64,000 bases of DNA from Xanthobacter oligotrophicus (GTDB taxonomy: Bacteria; Pseudomonadota; Alphaproteobacteria; Rhizobiales; Xanthobacteraceae), in contig NZ_VTTL01000015.1 of the NCBI RefSeq assembly GCF_008364685.1, positions 1 through 64,000 of the forward strand. The letters run 5' to 3'. Positions 47,699-56,400 of the stretch are shown piece by piece. Every line of letters starts with the position of its first letter. The stretch's first letter is position 1. Made by a program: the position numbers and the translations under genes. The notes beneath the pieces were generated by a model. It searched no databases, was not told the DNA's origin, and saw only the letters and a program-made list of their open reading frames with translations.

Positions 47699-47851
47699 AT
47701 GGCTGAACACGCCACGACCGAATACGCCATTGCGGACGGTAACGACTACGCTGAGCACGAGAGCACCTATGTGCTCTTCACCGCCCTGACCAAATGGGGC
47801 GCGATCGCTGTCGCCGTCCTCCTCACCCTCATGTGGATCTTCCTCCTCTGA
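47699..47851 (+). CDS. aa3-type cytochrome c oxidase subunit IV
   Basis: A 50-residue protein, MAEHATTEYAIADGNDYAEH followed by STYVLFTALTKWGAIAVAV and a single transmembrane helix ending MWIFLL. This matches the small bacterial COX4 subunit that packs against the aa3 oxidase. The ATG has GGGGGAAAAG directly upstream. It stands 35 bases before pntA, a neighbourhood I recall from other Hyphomicrobiales, though the oxidase genes are elsewhere. It is too short for usual length cut-offs. Confidence 0.88.
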   Translation: MAEHATTEYAIADGNDYAEHESTYVLFTALTKWGAIAVAVLLTLMWIFLL

Positions 47852-47886
47852 CCCCCTGACGGGTTGGAGCACCGGAGACATTTCTG

Positions 47887-49035
47887 ATGAAAATCGCTGT
47901 CCCCGCCGAGGTTGATCTCGGCGAGCCGCGGGTCGCTGCGACCCCGGATACGGTGAAGCGTCTGGTCGCGCTCGGCGCCAGCGTGGCGGTCGAGACGGGC
48001 GCGGGCCTCAAGTCGGGCATTCTGGATGCCGACTTCGAAGCCGCCGGCGCCACCATCGCGCCCACCGCCGCCGATGCCCTGTACGGCGCTGAAGTGGTAC
48101 TGAAAGTCCGCCGTCCGACGGAAGCCGAACTTTCGTCGTACAAGCCCGGCGCGCTGCTGCTGGCCATCGTCGATCCCTATGGCAACGACGAGGCCCTGGC
48201 CACGCTGGCGCGCTACAACGTCAACGCCTTCGCCATGGAGCTGATGCCCCGCATCACCCGCGCGCAGGTGATGGACGTTCTGTCCTCCCAGGCGAATCTC
48301 GCCGGCTATCGCGCCGTCATCGACGCCGCGGCCGAGTTCAACCGCGCCCTGCCGCAGATGATGACCGCCGCCGGCACCGTGCCCGCCGCGCGCGTCTTCG
48401 TCATGGGCGCCGGCGTGGCGGGCCTCCAGGCCATCGCCACCGCGCGCCGCCTCGGCGCCATCGTGACCGCCACCGACGTGCGCCCCGCCGCCAAGGAACA
48501 GGTCGCCTCGCTGGGCGCCAAGTTCGTCGCGGTGGAGGACGATGAGTTCAAGCAGGCGGAAACCGCCGCCGGCTACGCCAAGCCCATGTCGGCCGAGTAC
48601 CAGGCCAAGCAGGCGGCCCTCGTCGCCGAGCACGTCAAGAAGCAGGACATCGTCATCACCACCGCCCTGATCCCCGGCCGGCCCGCGCCGCGCCTGATCA
48701 CGGCCCAGATGGTGGCCTCCATGAAGCCCGGCTCGGTCATCGTCGACCTGGCGGTGGAGCGCGGCGGCAACGTGGAAGGCGCCGTGCCCGGCCAGGTGGC
48801 GTGGGTCGGCAACGTCAAGATCGTCGGCCACCTCAACGTGCCCGGACGCATCGCGGCGTCGTCCTCGCCGCTCTACGCCAAGAACCTCTTCAACTTCTTC
48901 GAGACGATGGTGGACAAGGCGACCAAGTCCCTCGCCGTGAAGTGGGACGACGAGTTGGTCAAGGCCACCCTCCTCACCCGCGACGGCGCCGTCGTGCATC
49001 CTAACTTCGCACCCAAGATCGAGGGAGCGGCCTGA
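47887..49035 (+). CDS. pntA: NAD(P) transhydrogenase subunit alpha 1
   Basis: The 382-residue NAD(H)-binding domain dI of the proton-translocating transhydrogenase, split from the membrane part as in Rhodospirillum. It begins [20 protein letters not shown] and carries the Rossmann motif [31 protein letters not shown], and the mobile loop around [11 protein letters not shown]. The enzyme couples proton entry to NADPH formation, useful for CO2 fixation. Its TGA overlaps the next ATG. Confidence 0.96.
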   Translation: MKIAVPAEVDLGEPRVAATPDTVKRLVALGASVAVETGAGLKSGILDADFEAAGATIAPTAADALYGAEVVLKVRRPTEAELSSYKPGALLLAIVDPYGNDEALATLARYNVNAFAMELMPRITRAQVMDVLSSQANLAGYRAVIDAAAEFNRALPQMMTAAGTVPAARVFVMGAGVAGLQAIATARRLGAIVTATDVRPAAKEQVASLGAKFVAVEDDEFKQAETAAGYAKPMSAEYQAKQAALVAEHVKKQDIVITTALIPGRPAPRLITAQMVASMKPGSVIVDLAVERGGNVEGAVPGQVAWVGNVKIVGHLNVPGRIAASSSPLYAKNLFNFFETMVDKATKSLAVKWDDELVKATLLTRDGAVVHPNFAPKIEGAA

Positions 49036-49490
49036 TGAATCCCGCCTCAGCCCAGACCGCGACGGACGCCGCCTCCCAGGCCCGCGCCGCTGCAGAGATC
49101 GCGCGCCAGGCGGCGGAAGCTGCCCAGCTCTACGCCGACCAGGCCGGCGCCGCCCTCGGCGCGGTGGCCCACGGCGCGACCGGAGGGGCCATCGACCCCT
49201 TCGTGTTCCGCCTCTCCATCTTCGTGCTCGCGGTGTTCGTGGGCTATTACGTGGTGTGGTCGGTGACCCCGGCGCTGCACACCCCGCTCATGAGCGTCAC
49301 CAACGCCATCTCCTCGGTGATCGTGGTGGGCGCGCTGCTGGCGGTGGGCGTCACCACGGTTGGCGATTCAAGCCATGCCTGGGGCGCGCGCATCTTCGGC
49401 TTCGTCGCGCTCGTCTTCGCCTCGGTGAACATCTTCGGCGGGTTCCTCGTGACCAGCCGCATGCTCGCCATGTACTCCAAGAAGAAGTGA
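49035..49490 (+). CDS. pntAB: NAD(P) transhydrogenase subunit alpha 2
   Basis: A 151-residue membrane subunit (N-terminal part of dII). After an Ala-rich, amphipathic N-terminus, three to four helices follow: [35 protein letters not shown] and [18 protein letters not shown], with [17 protein letters not shown] between. It ends in Ser-Lys-Lys-Lys. The start overlaps the pntA stop by one base. Confidence 0.93.
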   Translation: MNPASAQTATDAASQARAAAEIARQAAEAAQLYADQAGAALGAVAHGATGGAIDPFVFRLSIFVLAVFVGYYVVWSVTPALHTPLMSVTNAISSVIVVGALLAVGVTTVGDSSHAWGARIFGFVALVFASVNIFGGFLVTSRMLAMYSKKK

Positions 49491-49500
49491 GGCGGAGCAC

Positions 49501-50907
49501 ATGAACGCGAATTTCGCTGCCCTGCTCTACCTGGTCGCAGGCATTCTCTTCGTCCTGGCCCTGCGTGGCCTCAGCCATCCCACCACCTCGCGGCAGGGCA
49601 ACCTGTACGGCATGGTGGGCATGGGCATCGCCGTCCTCACCACGCTGGCGCTCTCGCCGCCGTCGGACCTCATCGGCTGGGTGCTGGTGCTGGCCGGCAT
49701 CGGCATCGGCGGCGGTGTCGGCGCGGTGGTGGCCAAGCGCATCGCCATGACCCAGATGCCGCAGCTGGTCGCCGCCTTCCACTCGCTGGTGGGCATGGCC
49801 GCGGTGCTGGTGGCGGCTGCCGCCCTCTACGCGCCGCGCGCCTTCGGCATCGGCGATCCGGGGCACCTCCACGGCGCCAGCCTGGTGGAGATGTCGCTGG
49901 GCGTCGCCATCGGCGCCATCACCTTCACTGGCTCCATCATCGCCTTCGCCAAGCTCAACGGCAACATGAGCGGCAAGCCGATCATGCTGCCGTCGCGCCA
50001 CTTCATCAACGCCGGCCTCGGCATCCTGCTGCTGGTCCTGATCATCGCCTTCGTGCTCACCGGCTCGATCACGCTGTTCTGGATCATCACTGTGGTCTCG
50101 CTCATCCTCGGCGGGCTGCTCATCATCCCCATCGGCGGAGCGGACATGCCCGTCGTGGTGTCGATGCTGAACTCCTACTCGGGCTGGGCGGCGGCGGGCA
50201 TCGGCTTCACCCTGGGCAACACCGCGCTGATCATCACCGGCGCGCTGGTGGGCTCCTCGGGCGCCATCCTGTCCTACATCATGTGCAAGGGCATGAACCG
50301 CTCCTTCATCTCCGTCATCCTCGGCGGCTTCGGCGGTGACGCCGCGGCGGCCGGCGGCGGCGCCCAGGTGGAAGCCCGCCCGGTGAAGAAGGGCTCGGCG
50401 GACGATGCGGCCTACATCATGAAGAACGCCGAGAAGGTCATCATCGTGCCGGGCTACGGCATGGCGGTGGCCCAGGCCCAGCACGCCCTGCGCGAAATGG
50501 CGGACATGCTGAAGGAGGAAGGCGTCGAGGTGAAGTACGCCATCCATCCGGTGGCGGGCCGCATGCCGGGCCACATGAACGTGCTGCTGGCCGAGGCCCA
50601 GGTGCCCTACGACGAGGTGTTCGAGCTGGAGGACATCAACTCCGAGTTCGCCCAGGCCGACGTGGCCTTCGTCATCGGCGCCAACGACGTGACCAACCCG
50701 GCGGCCAAGACCGATCCGCAGTCGCCCATCTTCGGCATGCCGATCCTGGACGTGGAGAAGGCGAAGACCGTCCTCTTCATCAAGCGCGGCATGGCGGCGG
50801 GCTATGCCGGCGTGGAGAACGAGCTGTTCTTCAAGGACAATACCATGATGCTCTTCGGCGACGCCAAGAAGGTGACCGAAGAGGTGGTCAAGGCCTTCGG
50901 CCACTGA
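49501..50907 (+). CDS. pntB: NAD(P) transhydrogenase subunit beta
   Basis: The 468-residue beta subunit: about nine membrane helices (the remainder of dII) and the C-terminal NADP(H)-binding dIII, with VIIVPGYGMAVAQAQHAL, HPVAGRMPGHMNVLLAEA and VIGANDVTNPAA. It is 10 bases after pntAB with a GGCGGAGC ribosome site. A terminator follows. Confidence 0.96.
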   Translation: MNANFAALLYLVAGILFVLALRGLSHPTTSRQGNLYGMVGMGIAVLTTLALSPPSDLIGWVLVLAGIGIGGGVGAVVAKRIAMTQMPQLVAAFHSLVGMAAVLVAAAALYAPRAFGIGDPGHLHGASLVEMSLGVAIGAITFTGSIIAFAKLNGNMSGKPIMLPSRHFINAGLGILLLVLIIAFVLTGSITLFWIITVVSLILGGLLIIPIGGADMPVVVSMLNSYSGWAAAGIGFTLGNTALIITGALVGSSGAILSYIMCKGMNRSFISVILGGFGGDAAAAGGGAQVEARPVKKGSADDAAYIMKNAEKVIIVPGYGMAVAQAQHALREMADMLKEEGVEVKYAIHPVAGRMPGHMNVLLAEAQVPYDEVFELEDINSEFAQADVAFVIGANDVTNPAAKTDPQSPIFGMPILDVEKAKTVLFIKRGMAAGYAGVENELFFKDNTMMLFGDAKKVTEEVVKAFGH

Positions 50908-50938
50908 CCTGAGGCCTTGCGGGCCGTAATCCTCGAAC

Positions 50939-50972
50939 GAGCCGCGCGGCGTGAGCCGGGCGGCTCTTTTCA
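50939..50972 (+). terminator. pntB terminator
   Basis: GAGCCGC (50939-50945) pairs with GCGGCTC (50960-50966), with extra pairing inside, followed by TTTTCATTT. It ends the coxIV-pnt transcript. Confidence 0.8.
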
Positions 50973-51091
50973 TTTGTACACATGTGGTGCCTTCCCCAGC
51001 TTGACTGCCAACGGCTTCTTCAGCAGAACGAATCCCGGTCGCGGCTCGGCTCCACGAGATCGAGCGCGTTCTGCCGGCAGGGATTGGCGCG

Positions 51092-52510
51092 ATGACACGT
51101 TGGACCCACGGGCTCGTCAACCGCCTCGTCCTGTTGTGTGATGTCGCCATGGCGGCGTTGGCCGCCATCATCGCGCACGGGCGCTGGGATTTCCTGTCCT
51201 GGAGCCAGATGGCCATCCTCTGGGCCATCGGCGTCTTCGCCTTCGTCCAGATCCTGCAGACCGGCCGCGCCTATCGGGTCGAGCATTATACGCGCCCGCT
51301 GCGCCAGCTCGGTCACCTCGCGGTGGCCGGGGTGCCGGCCGGCGCGCTGCTGGCGATCTGCTACTACGCCATCATCCCCATCGGCTCGACCAACCTCGTT
51401 GCGCTGCTCGGCTGGGGCATCCTCACCGCGGTGACGCTGATCTTCGGCCGCTTCGTGCTGGTGCGTACGGGCGTGGCGCTGGTGAAGACCCGCGGGGTGC
51501 TGCGGCGCAATGCGGTGATCATCGGGGATCCGGCCCGGGCCCGCGACCTCGTGCGCCGCTACCGCGAGGAGGAGGGCGCGAACGGCCTCATCACCTTTGT
51601 AGGCATGTTCGACGAGGGGCACCTTCCGGGCGAGATGGCCCCGCCGCCGCCCGCGCCCGAGGGCGTTCCCCTGATGGGCGGGCTGGCCGAGCTGCTGGAA
51701 TATGTGAAGCACAATCCGGTGGACATCGTGGTCGTCACCAAGAGCTGGGACGATCCCGCATCCATCAGCACCATTGCCAACCAGATGTACCAGATCGCCG
51801 CCGACGTCATCGTCGAGCTGGATCCCGAGCGCTTCATGCTCAACGACGCCCGGCTCACGCGCATCGCCGGCGAGCCCGCGCTCCAGGTGCAGCAGCAGCC
51901 GCTCAAGGGCTCGCTCGGGCTGTTGAAGGGCGTCGAGGACTACGTGGTGGCCACCATCGGCCTCATCCTCACCGCCCCCATCCTGCTGGTCGCCGCCGCC
52001 GCCATCAAGCTGGATTCCCCCGGGCCCATCCTGTTCCGCCAGCCGCGCGTGGGCCTCAACAACCGCGTCTTCTCCTGCTTCAAGCTGCGGACCATGCGGG
52101 TCGATCTGTCGGACGACGGCTCCAGGGGCACCTCCAAGGACGATCCGCGCATCACCCGCATCGGCGCCTTCCTGCGCTCCACCTCCATCGACGAGCTGCC
52201 CCAGCTGATCAATGTACTCCGGGGCGAGATGTCGGTGGTGGGGCCGCGGCCCCATGTGCCCAACATGCAGGTCGCCACCAACGTGCGCTACGAGGCGATC
52301 CGCCAATATGTGGCGCGCTACCGGATGAAGCCCGGCATCACCGGCTGGGCCCAGATCAACGGAATGCGCGGCGGCATCAACACCCTCGAAAAGGCCGAGC
52401 GGGGCGTGGAGCTCGACCTTTTCTACATCGAGCACTGGTCCATATGGTTCGACATCAGAATCATGCTGCTCACCATCACCAAGGGCATGGCCGGGCCGGC
52501 GGTCTTCTGA
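51092..52510 (+). CDS. polyprenyl-phosphate hexose-1-phosphate transferase (exopolysaccharide priming enzyme)
   Basis: Starts polysaccharide synthesis by putting a sugar-1-phosphate on undecaprenyl phosphate. The 472-residue protein has four N-terminal helices, a CoA-binding-like middle (NAVIIGDPARARDLV) and the C-terminal PGT domain with a re-entrant helix (TIGLILTAPILLVAAAAIKLDSPGP), FKLRTMR, SIDELPQL, VGPRPH and KPGITGWAQ. This is the WbaP/ExoY/PssY type. The GH18 gene overlaps its end. The sugar (often glucose or galactose) is not determined. Confidence 0.92.
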   Translation: MTRWTHGLVNRLVLLCDVAMAALAAIIAHGRWDFLSWSQMAILWAIGVFAFVQILQTGRAYRVEHYTRPLRQLGHLAVAGVPAGALLAICYYAIIPIGSTNLVALLGWGILTAVTLIFGRFVLVRTGVALVKTRGVLRRNAVIIGDPARARDLVRRYREEEGANGLITFVGMFDEGHLPGEMAPPPPAPEGVPLMGGLAELLEYVKHNPVDIVVVTKSWDDPASISTIANQMYQIAADVIVELDPERFMLNDARLTRIAGEPALQVQQQPLKGSLGLLKGVEDYVVATIGLILTAPILLVAAAAIKLDSPGPILFRQPRVGLNNRVFSCFKLRTMRVDLSDDGSRGTSKDDPRITRIGAFLRSTSIDELPQLINVLRGEMSVVGPRPHVPNMQVATNVRYEAIRQYVARYRMKPGITGWAQINGMRGGINTLEKAERGVELDLFYIEHWSIWFDIRIMLLTITKGMAGPAVF

Positions 52511-53493
52511 TCGTCCTGGTGGTTTTGGTCCTGGGACTGTCGCCCGGCCGTGCCGGCGCGGCGGAGGGAGAGCAACGCCCGTTCCTCGCCTATCTCGCCT
52601 CCTGGGCCGAAGTCGCGACGCAGGACCCGGCCAAGACCCTGCTGGCCCGGCTGCCCGGCGCCATCTCCCACGTGGCGCTGGGCTTCGTGAAGCCGGACCT
52701 CGCCTATGCCGGGGACCTCGACCTGTCGGGCACCGGCCTCGCCTTTCCCTTTTCCGGCGCCGTCCTGAAAGCGGCCATCGCCGCGCTGAAAGCTGATCAC
52801 CCGGACACCAAGGTGCTGCTGGCGGTGGGCGGCTGGGGCTATTTCGGCTGGGATGCGCGGGATTTCCGCGCGCTGGCGCAATTGGTGACGGATCTCGGCG
52901 CCGATGGCGTCGATCTCGACTATGAGACGGCGGATTCGGGCTGCGCCCGCACGCCGGACGGTCGCATCGCCTGCGCCGACGATGCCCGCGCCATCGCGGT
53001 GCTGGCCGATCTTCGGGCGGTGCTGCCCCGGCCCCATGTGGTGAGCCTCGCCGGCTGGAGCGTCGGCGCCTATGGCGAGGGCGCTTTCGCTGCCTCGCAG
53101 CCGCGCTACGGCCCCTATGTGGGCATGATGCGGGCGCTGCTGAAGTCGGAGGCGGCGCGGGGGCTCGATCTGGTCTCGGTCATGTCCTACGACGCCGGGC
53201 CCGCCTACCAGCCGCTTGAAGCTTTCCGCGCCTATCGCAGCCTGTGGCCGGGGCCGCTGGCGCTGGGGATCCAGGTCATGCCCTCGGATGCCGGCGGGCC
53301 GCGCTTCACCGTGGCGCGGACGGTGAACCTGCTTCAGGACGTCCTGTCCGATCCGAAGGCGGGCGCCATGCTCTACGGCCTCGGCCTGGTGCCGCCCGGC
53401 CCAACGGGGCCGGACAATCCCGACTATCGCAGCCTCACGCGCGCCATCTGCGTCAGCCTCGGCCTTGCCGGGTGCGACGCGCCGGTGCCCTGA
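52444..53493 (+). CDS. exported glycoside hydrolase family 18 protein
   Basis: A 349-residue protein of the chitinase-like GH18 fold. A His-rich start precedes a hydrophobic signal helix (LLIVLVVLVLGLSPGRAGA, cut near residue 39). Family motifs are AVGGWG at 127-132 and the catalytic DGVDLDYE at 154-161 with Glu161 as acid; SVMSYDAGPAYQP is the later substrate site. The start ATG overlaps the priming transferase by 67 bases in another frame; no shorter start keeps the signal peptide. In this setting it may trim the polysaccharide rather than digest chitin (inference). Confidence 0.88.
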   Translation: MVRHQNHAAHHHQGHGRAGGLLIVLVVLVLGLSPGRAGAAEGEQRPFLAYLASWAEVATQDPAKTLLARLPGAISHVALGFVKPDLAYAGDLDLSGTGLAFPFSGAVLKAAIAALKADHPDTKVLLAVGGWGYFGWDARDFRALAQLVTDLGADGVDLDYETADSGCARTPDGRIACADDARAIAVLADLRAVLPRPHVVSLAGWSVGAYGEGAFAASQPRYGPYVGMMRALLKSEAARGLDLVSVMSYDAGPAYQPLEAFRAYRSLWPGPLALGIQVMPSDAGGPRFTVARTVNLLQDVLSDPKAGAMLYGLGLVPPGPTGPDNPDYRSLTRAICVSLGLAGCDAPVP

Positions 53494-53508
53494 GCGGGGC
53501 ACTTTGTG

Positions 53509-53598
53509 CCAATGGCTCACGGGCCATTGGCCGAGCCCGCGCGGCATCTGAGCGTTACCCACTTGGCATCGGTCGGAGACAAAAGGCCGATGGTATTA
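53509..53598. repeat. convergent-gap repeat, copy A
   Basis: Lies between the convergent GH18 and HAD genes. It begins with CCAATGG...GCCATTGG, continues with AGCCCGCGCGGCATCTGAGC, then CCCACTTGGCATCGGTC and ends GGCCGATGGTATTA. The last bases are the TAA stop of the HAD gene on the minus strand. Layout and order match copy B at 55239-55345. Confidence 0.85.
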
Positions 53599-54153
53599 AA
53601 CCCGCGCGGAGCGCAGGCCGCGGGCGAAGGCGAGGAGATCGCCGCCGGGAAACAGATGGCCGGCGATGCCCGCCGCCGCCGCCGCTGCCATGTCGGAGGG
53701 CTGGTCGCCGATGAGCAGGCTGCGGTCGCGCGCCACCGGCCAGTGGTCCATGAGGTCGAGGATCATGCCCGGCGCCGGCTTGCGCCAGGGATGGACCGCG
53801 CGATAGGCCGGCACCGCCGCGTCCGGATGGAACGGGCAATAGCGCCAGTCGTCCACATGGGCGCCGACGGCCGCAAGCTCGCCCGCCATCCAGCCATGCA
53901 GGGCCGCGACCTCCGCTTCCCCATAATAGCCCCGGGCGACGCCCGACTGGTTGGTCACCACGAAGACGAGGTGGCCGAGCGTATTGAAGTGCCGCACCGC
54001 CTCGCGGGCCCCGTCCACCCAGCGGAAGTCCTTAGGGGCGTGGACATAGCCGGTATCCACGTTGAGGACGCCGTCCCGGTCGAAAAACACCGCCGGGCGG
54101 GGCGCGCGTGGGGCGTTCAATGCAACTTCTCCTGCGCTGTCGGGCGCGACCAT
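53596..54153 (-). CDS. HAD-family phosphatase, GmhB-like (histidinol-phosphatase/heptose bisphosphatase type)
   Basis: A 185-residue HAD phosphatase with motif I FFDRDGVLN (Asp25, Asp27), motif II VVTNQSGVARGYY, the KPAPGM lysine and LLIGDQPSDMAAA. This is the GmhB group, which dephosphorylates heptose 1,7-bisphosphate for LPS or S-layer sugars. Members usually bind zinc with one Cys-His and a Cys-x-Cys pair; here CPFHPD is present but the second pair is replaced (YRAVHPWRKP), so the zinc site looks incomplete. The ATG at 54153 is chosen; the stop lies inside repeat copy A. Confidence 0.85.
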   Translation of the reverse strand: MVAPDSAGEVALNAPRAPRPAVFFDRDGVLNVDTGYVHAPKDFRWVDGAREAVRHFNTLGHLVFVVTNQSGVARGYYGEAEVAALHGWMAGELAAVGAHVDDWRYCPFHPDAAVPAYRAVHPWRKPAPGMILDLMDHWPVARDRSLLIGDQPSDMAAAAAAGIAGHLFPGGDLLAFARGLRSARV

Positions 54154-54420
54154 AGAAAAAGCTGTCCTCTCCCGCCAGCCCATCAGGGGAGGCTTCCTCC
54201 CGCCAGGCGATGACGGGCGCCGAAGCCCGACCCGCCCGGATCAAAACCGTGCGTTAAAGCGTCGCCGAAGCCGGGCCTGCCTGCCGTCGCGCGCCGGCCG
54301 AAATCAAGGCCGGCCCCTTGCCTGTGCCTCCATTGTCTTCCCTCCCGCCTCTGCTATGAGAGGTCGATAGAGTGGCGAGAACGCCTTCCGGCGCGGCGGG
54401 GCGGCATCCGCAGGGAGCGC
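54154..54420. other. divergent spacer between HAD and FkbM genes
   Basis: A 267-bp gap between the leftward HAD gene and the rightward methyltransferase gene. It is GC-rich, and no clear promoter or gene was found. Confidence 0.4.
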
Positions 54421-55221
54421 ATGCTGAAATCCTTGAAGGCCATCCTCGAACGCCGCATGCCACGGGTCTTCGCACTGCTGTGCCCGCTGGTGGATGCGCG
54501 CGCCGCCCATGACCCCGACAGCGAAGTCCGGCTTCTGCCGCTGCTGGTGGCGCCCGGCGACACCGTCTGCGACATCGGCGCCAACCGCGGGCTCTTCACC
54601 TACTGGCTGCTCAGGCACGGCGCGCGGGTGCTGGCCTTCGAGCCCAACCCCTCCCTCGTGCGCATCCTGAAGCTGCGGTTTCCCGGCGAGATCCGCTCCG
54701 GTGCGCTGACCCTGTTCGAGACCGCGTTGAGCGCCGACGCGGGCGCGGCGGTGCTGCACATTCCGCGCGACCTGTCGCCGCTCGCCACCCTCGACGGCGA
54801 CCTCGCGGCGGGTCCGACCGAGGACGTGCATGTCCCCATGGCGCGGCTCGATGCCTGCGTGACGGCGGATGTGAGCTTCATCAAGCTCGACGTGGAGGGC
54901 CACGAGGTGAAGGTGCTCCAAGGCGCGCGGGGGCTCGTCGCGGCGAGCCGCCCCACATTCCTGATCGAGGCGGAGGAGCGCCACCGGCCCGGCGCCGTGG
55001 CGGCGGTCCGGCAGGTGCTGGACCCCTTCGGCTATCGCGGCTTCTTCCGGCTGGGGCAGAAGATGCGGCCCATCGCCGAGTTCGATCCGGCCGTTCACCA
55101 GTCGGTCGCGGCGCTGGAGCCGGACGGCACGCGCCCCCGCAAGGGCGCGCTTTACGTGAACGATTTCTATTTCGCGGCGCGGCCCGACATCATCGCACGC
55201 CTGGAGCGCTGGCAGGGCTGA
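54421..55221 (+). CDS. FkbM-family methyltransferase, first copy
   Basis: A 266-residue SAM-dependent methyltransferase. Motif I is VCDIGANRGLFTYWLLRHGA, followed by VLAFEPNPSLV, and VSFIKLDVEGHEVKVLQGA is the FkbM signature. Such enzymes O-methylate sugars in exopolysaccharides and LPS. It stands convergent to a second FkbM gene across repeat copy B. The two share the fold but are not close paralogues. Confidence 0.9.
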   Translation: MLKSLKAILERRMPRVFALLCPLVDARAAHDPDSEVRLLPLLVAPGDTVCDIGANRGLFTYWLLRHGARVLAFEPNPSLVRILKLRFPGEIRSGALTLFETALSADAGAAVLHIPRDLSPLATLDGDLAAGPTEDVHVPMARLDACVTADVSFIKLDVEGHEVKVLQGARGLVAASRPTFLIEAEERHRPGAVAAVRQVLDPFGYRGFFRLGQKMRPIAEFDPAVHQSVAALEPDGTRPRKGALYVNDFYFAARPDIIARLERWQG

Positions 55222-55238
55222 GCCCCCCGCTCTCCAGC

Positions 55239-55345
55239 TTATACCAACGGCCCGTGAGCTTGACTCACGGGCCGTTGGCCAAGCCCGCGCGGCGCTTGAG
55301 CGAACCCACTTGGCATCGGTCAAGGACCGAGGCCGATGGTATTAA
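55239..55345. repeat. convergent-gap repeat, copy B (best preserved)
   Basis: A structured element between convergent FkbM genes. Hairpin 1 is a perfect 15-bp stem (CCAACGGCCCGTGAG, 55244-55258, with 55264-55278). The AGCCCGCGCGGCGCTTGAGC core follows, and then hairpin 2 (CATCGGTC-AAG-GACCG). The outer ends TTATACCAACGGCC and GGCCGATGGTATTAA are imperfect inverted repeats. The right end supplies the TAA stop of the leftward FkbM gene. Confidence 0.87.
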
Positions 55346-56193
55346 GCGAGAGGCCGGCCCTGGGGGTGGAGCGCCACATAGTTCCCGAAACGGGTGGGGC
55401 GGGTTGCCAGCGGGGTCAGCGTGCCGTCGTCCTGGAGCTGGAAGAAGCCGTAGCCGAGCGCGCCGAGCGCCACCCAGGCCGCCGCCGGATCGCCGCCGTC
55501 CTTGAGCAGGGTGGGGCAGTTCATCTCGAAGATGACGGCAGGGTGGAACCGGCCCAGCGTCCCGGCGGCGCCCTTGATCACCCGGTCCTCCGCGCCCTCC
55601 ACGTCGATCTTGAGGCAATCCACGCGGGACAGGCCGAGGTCGGCGGCGAGGCGGTCGAGGGTGGTGATCACCACTTCCTCGCTCTCGCTGCTGGTGCCGT
55701 CATTGATGAGGGAGAAGGCCTGCGGGTCATCGCCGAGGGGATTGTGGAACAGCACCGCCTTGCCCTCCGTGTCCGAGATGGCCTTGGGCACGATGGTGAC
55801 GTTCCTGAAGCCGTTGAGGGCGAGGTTGTCGGCGAGCTGCCGGCCGGCGACGGCGCCCGGCTCGGCCGCCACCACCCGGCTGGCGAAACTGGCCGCCTTC
55901 AGGGTGAACAGGCCGATATTGGCGCCCACGTCCACGAACACGTCGCCGGGGCGCAGGAACTTCTCAAGGTAGCGCACCTCCGGCTCCACCTTGTCGCGCA
56001 GCAGGAACACGCTGGTGGTGGTGAAGCGCAGGTCCGCCGGCAGCTTCAAGCGGGCGCCGCCGGGGGTGATCTGCGCCACCGGGCTGCGGCCGAGGGCCAC
56101 GTGGGCCGCGAGCGAGATGGCCCGGCCCGTGACAGTGAGCGGTGCCTCGCGGAAGGCCGGCTCGTTCACGAGCTTTTTCACGCGTCTCCACAT
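55342..56193 (-). CDS. FkbM-family methyltransferase, second copy
   Basis: A 283-residue SAM-dependent methyltransferase with FVDVGANIGLFTLKAASFA as motif I, VVAAEPGAVAG, and VDCLKIDVEGAEDRVIKGAAG as the FkbM signature. The N-terminal about 70 residues (ITPGGARLKLPADLRFTT) are outside the core. It is the last gene of the leftward polysaccharide set. Its TAA stop is part of repeat copy B. Confidence 0.9.
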   Translation of the reverse strand: MWRRVKKLVNEPAFREAPLTVTGRAISLAAHVALGRSPVAQITPGGARLKLPADLRFTTTSVFLLRDKVEPEVRYLEKFLRPGDVFVDVGANIGLFTLKAASFASRVVAAEPGAVAGRQLADNLALNGFRNVTIVPKAISDTEGKAVLFHNPLGDDPQAFSLINDGTSSESEEVVITTLDRLAADLGLSRVDCLKIDVEGAEDRVIKGAAGTLGRFHPAVIFEMNCPTLLKDGGDPAAAWVALGALGYGFFQLQDDGTLTPLATRPTRFGNYVALHPQGRPLA

Positions 56194-56334
56194 GTCACTG
56201 CCCCCTTGGCTTCATCATCGCACGGCCCGCATGGCGCGTGCTCCGGCCGGACGCCGGGAATAGACAGCCCCGGCAACGCTTCGGCAAGCGCGTGCAACCG
56301 CTTTTTTGCGTACCTGTCGCCGTCGGACTTTGGT

Positions 56335-56400
56335 TCAGCCCGCGCAGCGCTTGAGCGAAACCCTCTCGGCTCCGGTCGAAGGCCGGGGCGGTTGGCATCA
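56335..56400. repeat. convergent-gap repeat, diverged partial copy D
   Basis: AGCCCGCGCAGCGCTTGAGC matches the core of copies A-C; the end GGCCGGGGCGGTTGGCATCA corresponds to the right end of copy B. The first hairpin is missing. As in A and B, the right end runs into the stop codon (TGA) of a leftward gene, here the acyltransferase. Confidence 0.65.
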
